This document shows, one piece after another, positions 1 through 8,528 of a stretch of DNA of 64,000 nt. This stretch comes from Xanthobacteraceae bacterium 501b. Lineage in GTDB: Bacteria > Pseudomonadota > Alphaproteobacteria > Rhizobiales > Xanthobacteraceae. How positions within the stretch are numbered: the stretch's first letter is position 1; each line of letters starts with the position of its first letter. Both the position numbers and the translations under genes were made by a program. Where the stretch lies: contig KB899087.1 in the NCBI GenBank assembly GCA_000378025.1, positions 2,232,001 through 2,296,000 on the forward strand, read 5' to 3'. Under the pieces are notes generated by a model. It was given only the letters and a program-made list of their open reading frames with translations, did not search any database and was not told the origin of the DNA.

Positions 1-872
1 AGCCGTGCCTGCGCCGAGGCGTCGATGGCGAGCTCATGGCTTTGCGCTGCCGGCTGCTGGCGCCGGGCAGCCTCCGCCGCGTGAGGGGCGAGCATCGGCA
101 AGGCGAGGCGACCGGTGGGCACTGGCGCCCGGCCGGCGAACGCCACTTCCGCCGCGCCGAACAGCCCGGCCTCGCCCAGCCGGGCGAGCACCGTGTCGCG
201 CGCCCGCAGGGCCCGCGCCGGGTGGCGGTCCGGCCGGCGCGATTCCGGCGCCTGCGGCAGGGCGACCAGCAGCGCCGATTCGGCAAGGGTGAGCCGGCGC
301 GGCTCCTTGCCGAACCAGGCGAGGCTGGCCGCCCGCACGCCCTCGATATTGCCGCCATAGGGCGCCAGAGTGAGATAGAGCGCCAGGATCTCGCTCTTGC
401 TCAGCCGCGCCTCCAGCTGGATGGCGCGACGCATCTCGGTGAGCTTGGCGCCGAGCTTGGCCGCGAATCCGCTGCCCTCGCGCGGCTCCAGCAGCCGGGC
501 CACCTGCATGGTCAGGGTGGAGCCGCCGGAGACAATGCGCCCGTGCCGCAGCATCTGCCCCGCCGCCCGCACCAAAGCGAGCGGATCGACCCCCCCATGC
601 TCCCAGAAGCGCTTGTCCTCATAGGCGACCAGCATGTCGCGAAAGCGCCGGTCGACCTCGCGGGTCTCCGCCTTAAGCCGCCAGCGCCCGTCAGCGAGGG
701 CGAAGGGGCGCAGCAACCGCCCCTCGCGGTCACGCACCTCAACCGAGAGGGCGAGCCCAGGTGGCGGCGGGGCGCTGGCGCGCACGCCGGCGAGCCAGGC
801 ATAAGAGCCTCCCGCCAGCAGCATCGCCCCGAGAACGGCGATGCCGCACGCGCGCCGCGCCCCCCGCCTCAC
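1..872 (-). CDS. pbpC: penicillin-binding protein 1C, N-terminal part (runs off the window)
   Basis: Bifunctional peptidoglycan glycosyltransferase/transpeptidase anchored in the inner membrane. Only the first 290 codons are present. From a GTG at 870-872, preceded by GAGGGG about 8 bases upstream, the protein opens with a short basic stretch and one hydrophobic segment (about residues 10-30). The family 51 glycosyltransferase signatures follow: VAYEDKRFWEHGGVD, with the catalytic Glu, then SGGSTLTMQVARLLEP and a PYGGNIEGVRAAS block. The transpeptidase and C-terminal BiPBP_C domains would lie beyond base 1. The start is 10 bases after the stop of the alpha-2-macroglobulin gene, so the two are surely co-transcribed. 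A2M-pbpC pairing is a well-known bacterial arrangement. The 1C assignment over other class A PBPs rests mainly on this neighbour. Confidence 0.9.
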   Translation of the reverse strand, partial: MRRGARRACGIAVLGAMLLAGGSYAWLAGVRASAPPPPGLALSVEVRDREGRLLRPFALADGRWRLKAETREVDRRFRDMLVAYEDKRFWEHGGVDPLALVRAAGQMLRHGRIVSGGSTLTMQVARLLEPREGSGFAAKLGAKLTEMRRAIQLEARLSKSEILALYLTLAPYGGNIEGVRAASLAWFGKEPRRLTLAESALLVALPQAPESRRPDRHPARALRARDTVLARLGEAGLFGAAEVAFAGRAPVPTGRLALPMLAPHAAEAARRQQPAAQSHELAIDASAQAR

Positions 873-882
873 GCGAGCCCCC

Positions 883-3800
883 TCACTTCGCCGGCCCCGT
901 CACCTCGGTCCGGCCCGCGCTGGTGCGGGCGAAGCGGCCGGGGCGGTACATGTCTTCCACGATGGCGGGCGGATGCGCGTAGCGGCCGGGGGAGACGGCG
1001 CGCACGATATAGGCGACGCGCAGCAGTTCCGGCTCCTCCGAGCCCTGCGTGCGGTCGAAGGCGGCGGCGAAGAAGGCGTCGCGGAACTCCGCATGCGCCG
1101 GCTGCGTCGTGTCGCCCAGCCAGGCCAGCGCACCGACATCCGCGCCCACGGCGAGGCTCGGATTGTCGATTTCGAAGCCGGCGGGGAGATGGTCGACCAG
1201 CAGCACATGGCTCGGCCCCGCCTCGTCCTCCTGCGCCTCCAGCACGACAACGAGGCGCTGGTTCTGTGCCACCTTGGCCGGGTCGGCCGGCACGCCGGCG
1301 AGCGTGTAGTAGCTGCGGCTCAGGCTGAACCCGTTCGCCGCCGCCGGCTCCGGCGCCACTGGCGGGCCGTCGATGGAAACGGCGACATCCAGCGGGGCGA
1401 TGCCGCGATTGGTCAGCACGATCGGCTTGGCCAGTTCCGGCGGGGTGAGCGTGCGCTCATAGAGCCCGGTATGGGCGGTGCCGTCGATATCGAGGGCAAT
1501 GCCCCTGCCCTCGCGCAGCGCCCGGGCGGCCAGCAGCAGCCAGGCGTCTTCCTGGGTTGAGGTCGGGCCGGCATCGACAAAGGCGGTGGCCACTCTCTGG
1601 CGGGCGGTGCGCGCCGTGCCGGTGAAGCCGGCCTCGGAAGCGAGCGTCGCCACCCCGGCGGCGTCGCGCAGCACCGAGCCGAAATCCGGCCGGCCTGACG
1701 TCACCGTCTCTGCCGCGCTGGGCAGCAGTTCCAGCGCCGCGCCGAACACCTTCTCCGCCCGCCCCTTGTCGCCGAGCATGGCGAGCGAGGCCGCGAGCTG
1801 GCCGCGCGCCATCGCGCTCGTCACCTCGTCGAGCTTGGCGTCGGCCACATAGCGCAGATCGCCCAGCGGCGCCCGGCCGTTGCGGGCCAGCACGTAGATG
1901 GCGTAGGCCTGCCCATCGTCGGTGGCGCCTTCGCCGGCATAGGCGAGCGAATTGCGCAGCCGGTCCAGCGCCATGACGAAGGGCTGTTCCGGCACGGCGT
2001 GGCCGCGCTCGCGGGCACGGGTCAGGAAGTCGCTGACATAGGCGTCGAGCCACAGATCATTGCCCCCTGCCTCCCACAGGCCGAAGGAGCCATCCGAACC
2101 CTGCCGGGCGATCAGCCGGGCAATGGCGTTGCGGATCGTCTCGGCCGGGTCCTTGGTCAGGCGGAAGCGCTGCGGCGGGCCGAAATCGCTGAGATAGAGC
2201 AGCGGCAGCGCCCGGCTGGTCAGCTGTTCGGAACAGGCGAAGGGGTAGCGGTCGAGCGCGCCGATCAGCGCCGGCACATCGAAGGCCGGATCGAGCCCGG
2301 CGGAAACGCTGACCCCGCCGCGCCCCGGCACCAGATCGGCGACAAGATCGGCGCTGAGCGTCAGCGCCGCGCCCGGCGCCAGCGTCTCGACGCTGCGGCG
2401 GGAGATGGCGGGATAGGCCGGACGCACATTCAGCGCATAGTCGCGCACGATAGCGAGCCCGCCGGGCCCCGACAGCCGCACCGAGACCTTGGCCTCGCCG
2501 ATGCCGGTGCCGTCCATCTGTGCGGCGAAGGACTGGCGCGCGCCCTTGGCGAGCGGCACCGTCCTCGGCGCGCTGGCCACCTTCACCGGACCGTCGGTGA
2601 CGATATCCAGCGCGTAATCCCCCGCCTCGCCGTCCACATTGTCGAGCGACAGGTTGAGGGTCGAGCGGTCGCCGGAAGCGAGGAAGCGCGGCAGGGTGGC
2701 GGTGATCACCACCGGATCGCGGATCACCACATCGGCCTGCGCATGGCCCACCGCCGCGCCGGACCACGCCACCGCCATCAGCCGGCCGGTGCCGTCGAAG
2801 GGCGGCAGAGTGAAGTCGATGGTGCCCCTGCCCTGCGCGTCGAGCTTCACCAGCCCGGAGAACAAAGCCAGCGGCGGCTGCGTCGGCGGTTCCGCCTGCA
2901 GGCCCATATCCATGGCGTCGCCGCCCGCGCGCAGGCGCCCCCGGCTGCCGAGCATGCCGTCGATCAGCTGGCCATAGAAGTCGCGCACCTCTGTGCCCAG
3001 CGCGCGCTGGCCGAGATAGAAGCCATCTGGATCAGGCGCCTTGAAGCCGGTGAGGTTGAGAATGCCGACATCGACCAGCGCGAGCGTCACAAAAGCCTCG
3101 CCTTGCCCGCCCCCCGTCACCTCAACCGGCACGGAAAGCGTCGTTTCCGGCCGCGCGAGAGCGGGCGCGTCCAGCTTGACGCCGAGCACCCGCTCGGCGC
3201 GGTCGACGCCGAACCAGGCGAGGCCGATGGCGCGGCCGGGATTGCGGCTCGCCGCCACATCCAGCGGGCGATGAACGAAGGCCAGCGCATAGGCGCCCGG
3301 GCCCCATTCCGCAGCGACGGTGAAGGCGACCGAGGAATCCCCCGCCGGCACGTCGAGCGTCTTCGCCGCCAGTACCCCGTCACCGACGATCAGCACGGTG
3401 GCGGAACCGGCCATGCGGCTGGTGAGGTTCACCTTGAGCGCGTCGCCGGCGACGTATTGCGCCTTGTCGAGCCCGACCTCCAGCCGGTCCGGCGCGTCGG
3501 CGGTGGCCCCGCCCCCCCAGCCGGCATCGAAGGACACGGCCGTGGCGCGTGCACCGTCGGTGACTTCCAGCCGATAGCGGCCCCAGGCGACCGGAACGTT
3601 GAGTCGCGCCGGTGCACTGGCGGTCAGGTCGAGCGCACCGTCCGCCACCTTCGCCACCGATTCGACCGGCTCGAAATCCCAGCTGCCGCCGAGGCGGTAC
3701 CATTGATAGCGGGTCTCGACGCGGTAGAGCGCCCATTTCGCGCCCTTCAAGGCCACCGGCTGGCCGGCGGCATCGAAGCCCTGCACCTCGAAGCCGGCAG

Positions 3801-6210
3801 TGGCGTTCTCGCCCGGCCCTGCCTTGTCGAACAGCGGCTTGACGCCGATGCCATCGCCGGCCGCGCGCACCGGCAACACGAGGGAGCGGCGCACCGCCCG
3901 CCCGCCGCCTTCATTCAGCGCGACGAAGATCTCCGCCTCCAGCGGCCGTGCGGTCGCCGGCAGGTTGGGAAGGGCGACCGGCAGGCTCGCCTTGCCCTGC
4001 GCGTCCGTTACGGGAGTATCGGCCAGCGGCTGGCGCACCGGGGTGAAGCCGTCATCCATGCGGCCGAAGCGCCAGCCCGGCAGGCCCGGGCGCGCATCCG
4101 CCACCCGCACCTCGATCTCGCCCTCAATGTCGAGCCCCGCCGCCGGCGGGCCGAACAGCCAGCGCCCATCGGCCGCCACCGTCACCGGGGCGTTGGCGGC
4201 AAGGAAAGTGGCGCTGGTGGAAAGGTCGAGCGCCAGACGCTCGGGCACATAGTCTTCCAGCAGGAAAGTGGTGGCGCCCACCGGCGCGCCGCGCGGGTCA
4301 ACATAAGCCTCGACCCGCCAGGTGCCGGTCATCGCGTCGCCCATCAGCGGATAGGTGAGCGTGCGCCCACCCGCGCCCTGGTCGGCGACCAGCTCGCGGC
4401 GCTCCTCGACGCCGTCGGGACGCTTGAACATCACCGTCAGCGGCACGCCGGCCGCCGCCATCACCTGCGGGCTGCGCAGCAGCGCGGTGACGTGCACCTC
4501 CTCGCCGGAGCGGTAGACGCCGCGCTCAGTGGTGACGAAGGCATCGTAGCGCTCGGGCGCCGCGCGCCCACCAACGCCACGGTCGGTAAGGTCGAAAGCC
4601 TGATCCTCCAGCGACAGGAAGGCATAGTCGCCCTCCTTCGCCTGGGCGACGATGACAGCCGGCGCGAAGCCTTCCGTGCCGCGCATCAGCCCGGCATCGA
4701 AGGCGGCGGTGCCGCTGGCGTCCGTCCGGGCGGTGGCGAGCACGTCGTTCGACTTGGCGAGAAGGCGCAGTTCCACCCCCTCCAAAGGCTGGGAGCTGCC
4801 GAGCGCGCGCACCAGCACGGTCAGGCCCTTGCTGCCCGACAGCGCGGTGAGGCCGAGATCGGAAACCACGAACCACTGAGTGGCGCGCGAGCTCCACTCG
4901 TCATTCGGGTCGGCGGCATCGCCCCCCGGGCGGGCGGCGAGCACATAGACGCCGGGCGCCAGCGTCTTCACCGCCTCATCGACGGGGAAGGAGGTGGTGA
5001 CGTCCTCGTTCAGCGGCGACGCGGTCTCCAGCTCGCCCTTGAAGATGACCTCCGCCTTGCCGTCCTTCAGCTGCTGCAGGTCATAGCCGCCGAGGTCGCG
5101 GCGGAACTCGCCGTCGAGAGCGGTGGGAATCAGGCTGCGGTCGCCGATGCGGTAAAGATCGACAGCCACCTTGGAGGTATTGACCGACACCACGGGAATG
5201 CCGCGCGGGCCGGTGCGGGGCAGCACGTAGTTCCGCCCCGTGAAGCGCACGCTCGGCTTGCGATCGCGCACATAGATGGTCAGCTCGGAGTTGGCGCGAA
5301 GCGGCTCGGCGGCAATGGACGACGGCAGGCCGGCCCGCAGCGTCACATCATAGGTCTCGCCATGCTTCAGCCCCTCGACGCAGAGCTGGCTCTCCTCTGC
5401 CGTCACCGCCGGCTTATCGACCGGACCCTGCGGCCCGCGCAGCGTCACATAAGCGGAATAGTCCTTGCCGCCCTTCACCAGCGGTTCGGAAAACTGCACG
5501 CAGATCCGCGGGTTGGAGGCATCCGAATCGACGCTGTAGTCGAGGATGCGGAAGCCACGCTCCTCGCGCAGCGTGTCGTAGAAGGCGCGCTGCTCCGGCA
5601 CATCGGCATAGGTCAGCCCCGTCGCGAACGTGTCGAGCGCCGGGCGCCAGAGCGAGCGCTGGTCATAGAGATGGCCGATGGCGAACAGCGCCTCGGCCTG
5701 CGCCGCCCGCGTCGTCGCCGCGCGATAGGCGAGGAAGGCAGCCGCCTGCGCCCGCTCCAGGAACGTGTCGGCGCTTTCATTCTCGCTCGGCTTGATGCGC
5801 GAGAGCGCGCGGGAAAAGCGCTGCCAGAGCCCGGCATCGCCCGGGCTCGCCTGCGCCAATTGGCCATAAAGGCCGGCAGCCGTGCGGGCGTCGCCAGCGG
5901 CAAGCGCGGCATCGGCGTCCCTGCGCAGCTGGGCAGCCGGCTTCGGCAGCGGTCCGCGCTCGCGTTGCATCAGCGCCTGCAGCCGCCGCGCGGCCTCGAC
6001 AAGCTCTTGCGGGGCATAGGTTTTCGGCAGTGCATCGGTGGCCGGTTTGGCCGTCGGCGCGGCCGCCGGTTTGGCGGGCGCCGCCGCGGCGGGCTTGGTC
6101 CCGGCAGGCTTGGGCGCCTGTGCCGAGGCCGGACCCACAAGTGACAACGCCAGCACCGACACGGCAACCCCGTGTCCGAGCCAGGAAAAGGCCGAGGTAA
6201 ACGGGATCAT
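883..6210 (-). CDS. bacterial alpha-2-macroglobulin family protein
   Basis: Large exported protease-trapping protein of 1775 residues, thought to protect the periplasm and cell wall when the outer membrane is breached. The start chosen is ATG 6208-6210 (MIPFTSAFSWLG), giving a signal peptide ending near VGPASAQA; an upstream in-frame start would put charged residues before it. An Ala/Pro/Lys-rich linker and a helical TPR-like region (about residues 60-220) precede the macroglobulin beta domains. The thioester motif CSEQ is intact at about Cys1326, followed by the alpha-alpha barrel complement-like domain. No lipobox is visible, unlike E. coli YfhM, which is a lipoprotein, and the protein is somewhat longer. 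It is followed after 10 bases by pbpC. The function is known for the family and inferred here. Confidence 0.93.
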   Translation of the reverse strand: MIPFTSAFSWLGHGVAVSVLALSLVGPASAQAPKPAGTKPAAAAPAKPAAAPTAKPATDALPKTYAPQELVEAARRLQALMQRERGPLPKPAAQLRRDADAALAAGDARTAAGLYGQLAQASPGDAGLWQRFSRALSRIKPSENESADTFLERAQAAAFLAYRAATTRAAQAEALFAIGHLYDQRSLWRPALDTFATGLTYADVPEQRAFYDTLREERGFRILDYSVDSDASNPRICVQFSEPLVKGGKDYSAYVTLRGPQGPVDKPAVTAEESQLCVEGLKHGETYDVTLRAGLPSSIAAEPLRANSELTIYVRDRKPSVRFTGRNYVLPRTGPRGIPVVSVNTSKVAVDLYRIGDRSLIPTALDGEFRRDLGGYDLQQLKDGKAEVIFKGELETASPLNEDVTTSFPVDEAVKTLAPGVYVLAARPGGDAADPNDEWSSRATQWFVVSDLGLTALSGSKGLTVLVRALGSSQPLEGVELRLLAKSNDVLATARTDASGTAAFDAGLMRGTEGFAPAVIVAQAKEGDYAFLSLEDQAFDLTDRGVGGRAAPERYDAFVTTERGVYRSGEEVHVTALLRSPQVMAAAGVPLTVMFKRPDGVEERRELVADQGAGGRTLTYPLMGDAMTGTWRVEAYVDPRGAPVGATTFLLEDYVPERLALDLSTSATFLAANAPVTVAADGRWLFGPPAAGLDIEGEIEVRVADARPGLPGWRFGRMDDGFTPVRQPLADTPVTDAQGKASLPVALPNLPATARPLEAEIFVALNEGGGRAVRRSLVLPVRAAGDGIGVKPLFDKAGPGENATAGFEVQGFDAAGQPVALKGAKWALYRVETRYQWYRLGGSWDFEPVESVAKVADGALDLTASAPARLNVPVAWGRYRLEVTDGARATAVSFDAGWGGGATADAPDRLEVGLDKAQYVAGDALKVNLTSRMAGSATVLIVGDGVLAAKTLDVPAGDSSVAFTVAAEWGPGAYALAFVHRPLDVAASRNPGRAIGLAWFGVDRAERVLGVKLDAPALARPETTLSVPVEVTGGGQGEAFVTLALVDVGILNLTGFKAPDPDGFYLGQRALGTEVRDFYGQLIDGMLGSRGRLRAGGDAMDMGLQAEPPTQPPLALFSGLVKLDAQGRGTIDFTLPPFDGTGRLMAVAWSGAAVGHAQADVVIRDPVVITATLPRFLASGDRSTLNLSLDNVDGEAGDYALDIVTDGPVKVASAPRTVPLAKGARQSFAAQMDGTGIGEAKVSVRLSGPGGLAIVRDYALNVRPAYPAISRRSVETLAPGAALTLSADLVADLVPGRGGVSVSAGLDPAFDVPALIGALDRYPFACSEQLTSRALPLLYLSDFGPPQRFRLTKDPAETIRNAIARLIARQGSDGSFGLWEAGGNDLWLDAYVSDFLTRARERGHAVPEQPFVMALDRLRNSLAYAGEGATDDGQAYAIYVLARNGRAPLGDLRYVADAKLDEVTSAMARGQLAASLAMLGDKGRAEKVFGAALELLPSAAETVTSGRPDFGSVLRDAAGVATLASEAGFTGTARTARQRVATAFVDAGPTSTQEDAWLLLAARALREGRGIALDIDGTAHTGLYERTLTPPELAKPIVLTNRGIAPLDVAVSIDGPPVAPEPAAANGFSLSRSYYTLAGVPADPAKVAQNQRLVVVLEAQEDEAGPSHVLLVDHLPAGFEIDNPSLAVGADVGALAWLGDTTQPAHAEFRDAFFAAAFDRTQGSEEPELLRVAYIVRAVSPGRYAHPPAIVEDMYRPGRFARTSAGRTEVTGPAK

Positions 6211-6487
6211 GGCACCTGCTCCGAGACTGACCGCCTGCTTTGGGGCGAACGATAGGACGAAATCGGTCACGGTGCCATGACGTTGCCGGGCGGCGGCGAC
6301 ATCCCCCGCCGAGCCTCGGCGACGGCATGGATGTCACACTGCCGAGGATTGCCGCGCCGCCGCCATTGAATCGCCGTCCGCGCTTAGGTATACGGGCCGA
6401 CATCCATTCGGGGGCCTGCGACGCGGGAGCGCCGGGCGAACCCATTCAACCGTGGCCGGACGCGGCTGCCGAGACCAGAGGCCTTTC

Positions 6488-6769
6488 ATGTCGACCACGT
6501 TCGAGACCGTTGCCAACATCATTGCCGAGACGTGCGACATTCCGCGCGAGAACATCACGCCGGAAAGCCACGCGATCGACGATCTCGGCATCGACAGCCT
6601 GGACTTCCTCGACATCGCCTTCGCCATCGACAAGGCGTTCGGCATCAAGCTGCCGCTTGAGAGCTGGACGCAGGAAGTCAATGAAGGCAAGGCGACGACC
6701 GAGCAGTACTTCGTCCTCAAGAATCTTTGCGCGCGCATCGACGAGCTGATCGCAGCCAAGTCCGCCTGA
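6488..6769 (+). CDS. acpXL: acyl carrier protein AcpXL for very-long-chain lipid A fatty acid
   Basis: Specialised acyl carrier protein (93 residues) that carries the growing C28 (omega-1)-hydroxy fatty acid for lipid A in rhizobia and relatives. The 4'-phosphopantetheine site is Ser37 within [13 protein letters not shown], and the C-terminal WTQEVNEGK and YFVLKNLC blocks are typical of AcpXL rather than of housekeeping AcpP. The ATG at 6488 is preceded by AGAGG. First gene of a seven-gene plus-strand cluster, divergent from the alpha-2-macroglobulin gene with about 280 bases between them that should hold both promoters. Confidence 0.96.
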   Translation: MSTTFETVANIIAETCDIPRENITPESHAIDDLGIDSLDFLDIAFAIDKAFGIKLPLESWTQEVNEGKATTEQYFVLKNLCARIDELIAAKSA

Positions 6770-6804
6770 TCCGGCGGAAGGACGTCGTACAAGCGGGACA
6801 GGTG

Positions 6805-7311
6805 ATGCGCCTCGAATATTTCCAAATGATCGACAAGGTGGTCGAGCTCGACCTTGAAGCTCGAACCTTGCGGACCGCCAACACTGTCCCGTGCGAGAGC
6901 CCGATCTTTGAAGGCCACTTCCCGGGTCATCCTCTGCTGCCGGGCGTGCTGCTGTTTGAAATCATGGCGCAGAGCTGCGGCATGCTGCTCCTTCGGCTGC
7001 ACAATTACGACCGCATGGCGTTCCTCGCCTCGGTCGACAAGGGCAAGCTGCGGACCTTCGTGGTGCCGGGCCAGGTGATCGACGTGTTCGCGCGCCTGGA
7101 ACATGACGGCTCGGGCTATGCCCGGCTGAAGGCCGAAGGGCGTGTCGACGGCAAGCTCGTCTGCAATGCCGACGTGACGCTCAAGACCATGCCCTTCCCG
7201 GCCCCGGAGCTGCGCGGCTATCTGCTCTCCACCGCCGAACGCATCGGCATGCCGATGGGCGACGCCGTGATTGGCACGGCGGAACGCGCAGGAAATCTCA
7301 CGCATGTCTAA
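6805..7311 (+). CDS. fabZXL: 3-hydroxyacyl-ACP dehydratase FabZXL
   Basis: Dehydratase of the dedicated elongation cycle that builds the very-long-chain acyl group on AcpXL. The 168-residue hot-dog-fold protein carries the FabZ active-site helix region FEGHFPGHPLLPGVLLFE with catalytic His, and the EIMAQ Glu follows directly. The ATG at 6805 (MRLEYFQMID) is preferred; a GTG sits immediately before it, and longer in-frame extensions run into acpXL. It starts 35 bases after acpXL and its last 8 bases overlap the start of fabF2XL, so translation is probably coupled. Confidence 0.93.
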   Translation: MRLEYFQMIDKVVELDLEARTLRTANTVPCESPIFEGHFPGHPLLPGVLLFEIMAQSCGMLLLRLHNYDRMAFLASVDKGKLRTFVVPGQVIDVFARLEHDGSGYARLKAEGRVDGKLVCNADVTLKTMPFPAPELRGYLLSTAERIGMPMGDAVIGTAERAGNLTHV

Positions 7312-8488
7312 TCGTCGCGACGTCTGGATCACCGGCATCGGGCTTGTTTCCTCGCTCGGTGAAGGCCCGGAAGCTCATAGGCTGGCGCTTTCCTCCGGCA
7401 CCGGCCCGGTGGTCGACGAGACGGGCTTCGCCCCCTATGTCGTCCACCCGCTGGCCCCGATCAGCTTCGATGCGCAGATCCCCAAGAAGGGCGACCAGCG
7501 GCAGATGGAGCCCTGGCAGCGCATCGGTACCTATGCCGCCGGCCTCGCGCTGGATTCGGCCGGCATCAAGGGCGACAAGGACATTCTCGGCACCACCGAC
7601 ATGGTGGTGGCGGCCGGCGGCGGCGAGCGTGACCAATCGGTCGACGGCGCCATCCTGACCGAAATCGAGAACCAGCCGAACCCCGAGGTTTTCCTCAACG
7701 AGCAGCTGCAGTCGAACCTGCGCCCGACGCTGTTCCTGGCTCAGCTCTCCAATCTTCTCGCCGGCAACATCTCGATCGTGCACGGCGTCACCGGTTCCTC
7801 GCGCACCTTCATGGGCGAGGAAAGCTCGGGCACCGATGCGGTCCGCATCGGCTGGTCCCGCATTGCCGCCGGCACCAGCGAGATCGCCCTGGTGGGCGGC
7901 GCCTATAATGCCGAGCGGCGCGACATGCTGCTGCTCTTCGCCCTCAAGCGCCTGGCCATGCACGCCCCCTGGGCGCCGGTGCTGGCGGAGCCGAAGGGTG
8001 TTCCGACCGGCTCGGCTGGCGCCTTCCTGGTGCTGGAATCGCCCGAGCACGCCACGGCGCGCGGCGCCAAGCCGATCGCCAAGCTCTCCGGCGTCTGGTC
8101 CGAGCGCGCCCGGCGCAACGAGCCCGGCGCTGTCGAGGCGGTGCTGGAAGAGCTTCTGAAGACCGCCGGCGCCGGCACCGATGGCGAAACCGCCGTGTTC
8201 TCCGCCGCCTCCGGCGCGCCCGAGCCGACGCAGGCGGAAGCCGCGGTGCTCGCTCGCTCCGGCCTGCCGGTGCGCTCGGTGACCGACCGTGTCGGCCACG
8301 GGCTGGAAGCGCAGATGCCGGTGGCACTGGCGCTGGCCGCGCTCAGCGTCGCCGAAGGCCGGCTCTTCGCGCCGCTCGACGGCGAAACGCTGGAAAAGCC
8401 TTTCGATGGCCCGCTTTCCCGTGCCATCGTCACCGCAGTGGGGCATTGGCGTGGGGAAGGCGTCGCGCTGGTCGAGCGCGCCGACTGA
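7304..8488 (+). CDS. fabF2XL: ketosynthase-like FabF2XL lacking the catalytic Cys and first His
   Basis: Beta-ketoacyl-ACP synthase fold protein of 394 residues, second of the two FabF-type proteins of the lipid A acyl cluster. It aligns along its length with FabF1XL, but the nucleophile block STACASG is replaced by FMGEESSG (about residues 169-177), so the Cys is gone. The first His block NAHGTST is replaced by SAASGAPEPT. The second block (VGHGLEAQ) retains its His but has lost the Lys. I infer it cannot condense by itself and acts like the chain-length-factor subunit of type II polyketide synthases, paired with FabF1XL. It overlaps fabZXL by 8 bases, and 40 bases separate it from fabF1XL. 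Confidence 0.9.
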   Translation: MSNRRDVWITGIGLVSSLGEGPEAHRLALSSGTGPVVDETGFAPYVVHPLAPISFDAQIPKKGDQRQMEPWQRIGTYAAGLALDSAGIKGDKDILGTTDMVVAAGGGERDQSVDGAILTEIENQPNPEVFLNEQLQSNLRPTLFLAQLSNLLAGNISIVHGVTGSSRTFMGEESSGTDAVRIGWSRIAAGTSEIALVGGAYNAERRDMLLLFALKRLAMHAPWAPVLAEPKGVPTGSAGAFLVLESPEHATARGAKPIAKLSGVWSERARRNEPGAVEAVLEELLKTAGAGTDGETAVFSAASGAPEPTQAEAAVLARSGLPVRSVTDRVGHGLEAQMPVALALAALSVAEGRLFAPLDGETLEKPFDGPLSRAIVTAVGHWRGEGVALVERAD

Positions 8489-8528
8489 CCCCACCACGCG
8501 GAAGCACGCCGCTTCCGAGGAGCAGATC

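Noticed and set aside
1999-6144. 1381-codon open frame on the plus strand opposite the alpha-2-macroglobulin gene
   Set aside because: An antisense shadow caused by high GC and biased third positions. The translation is Arg/Gly/His-rich with no recognisable domain and the opposite strand has a clear family match.
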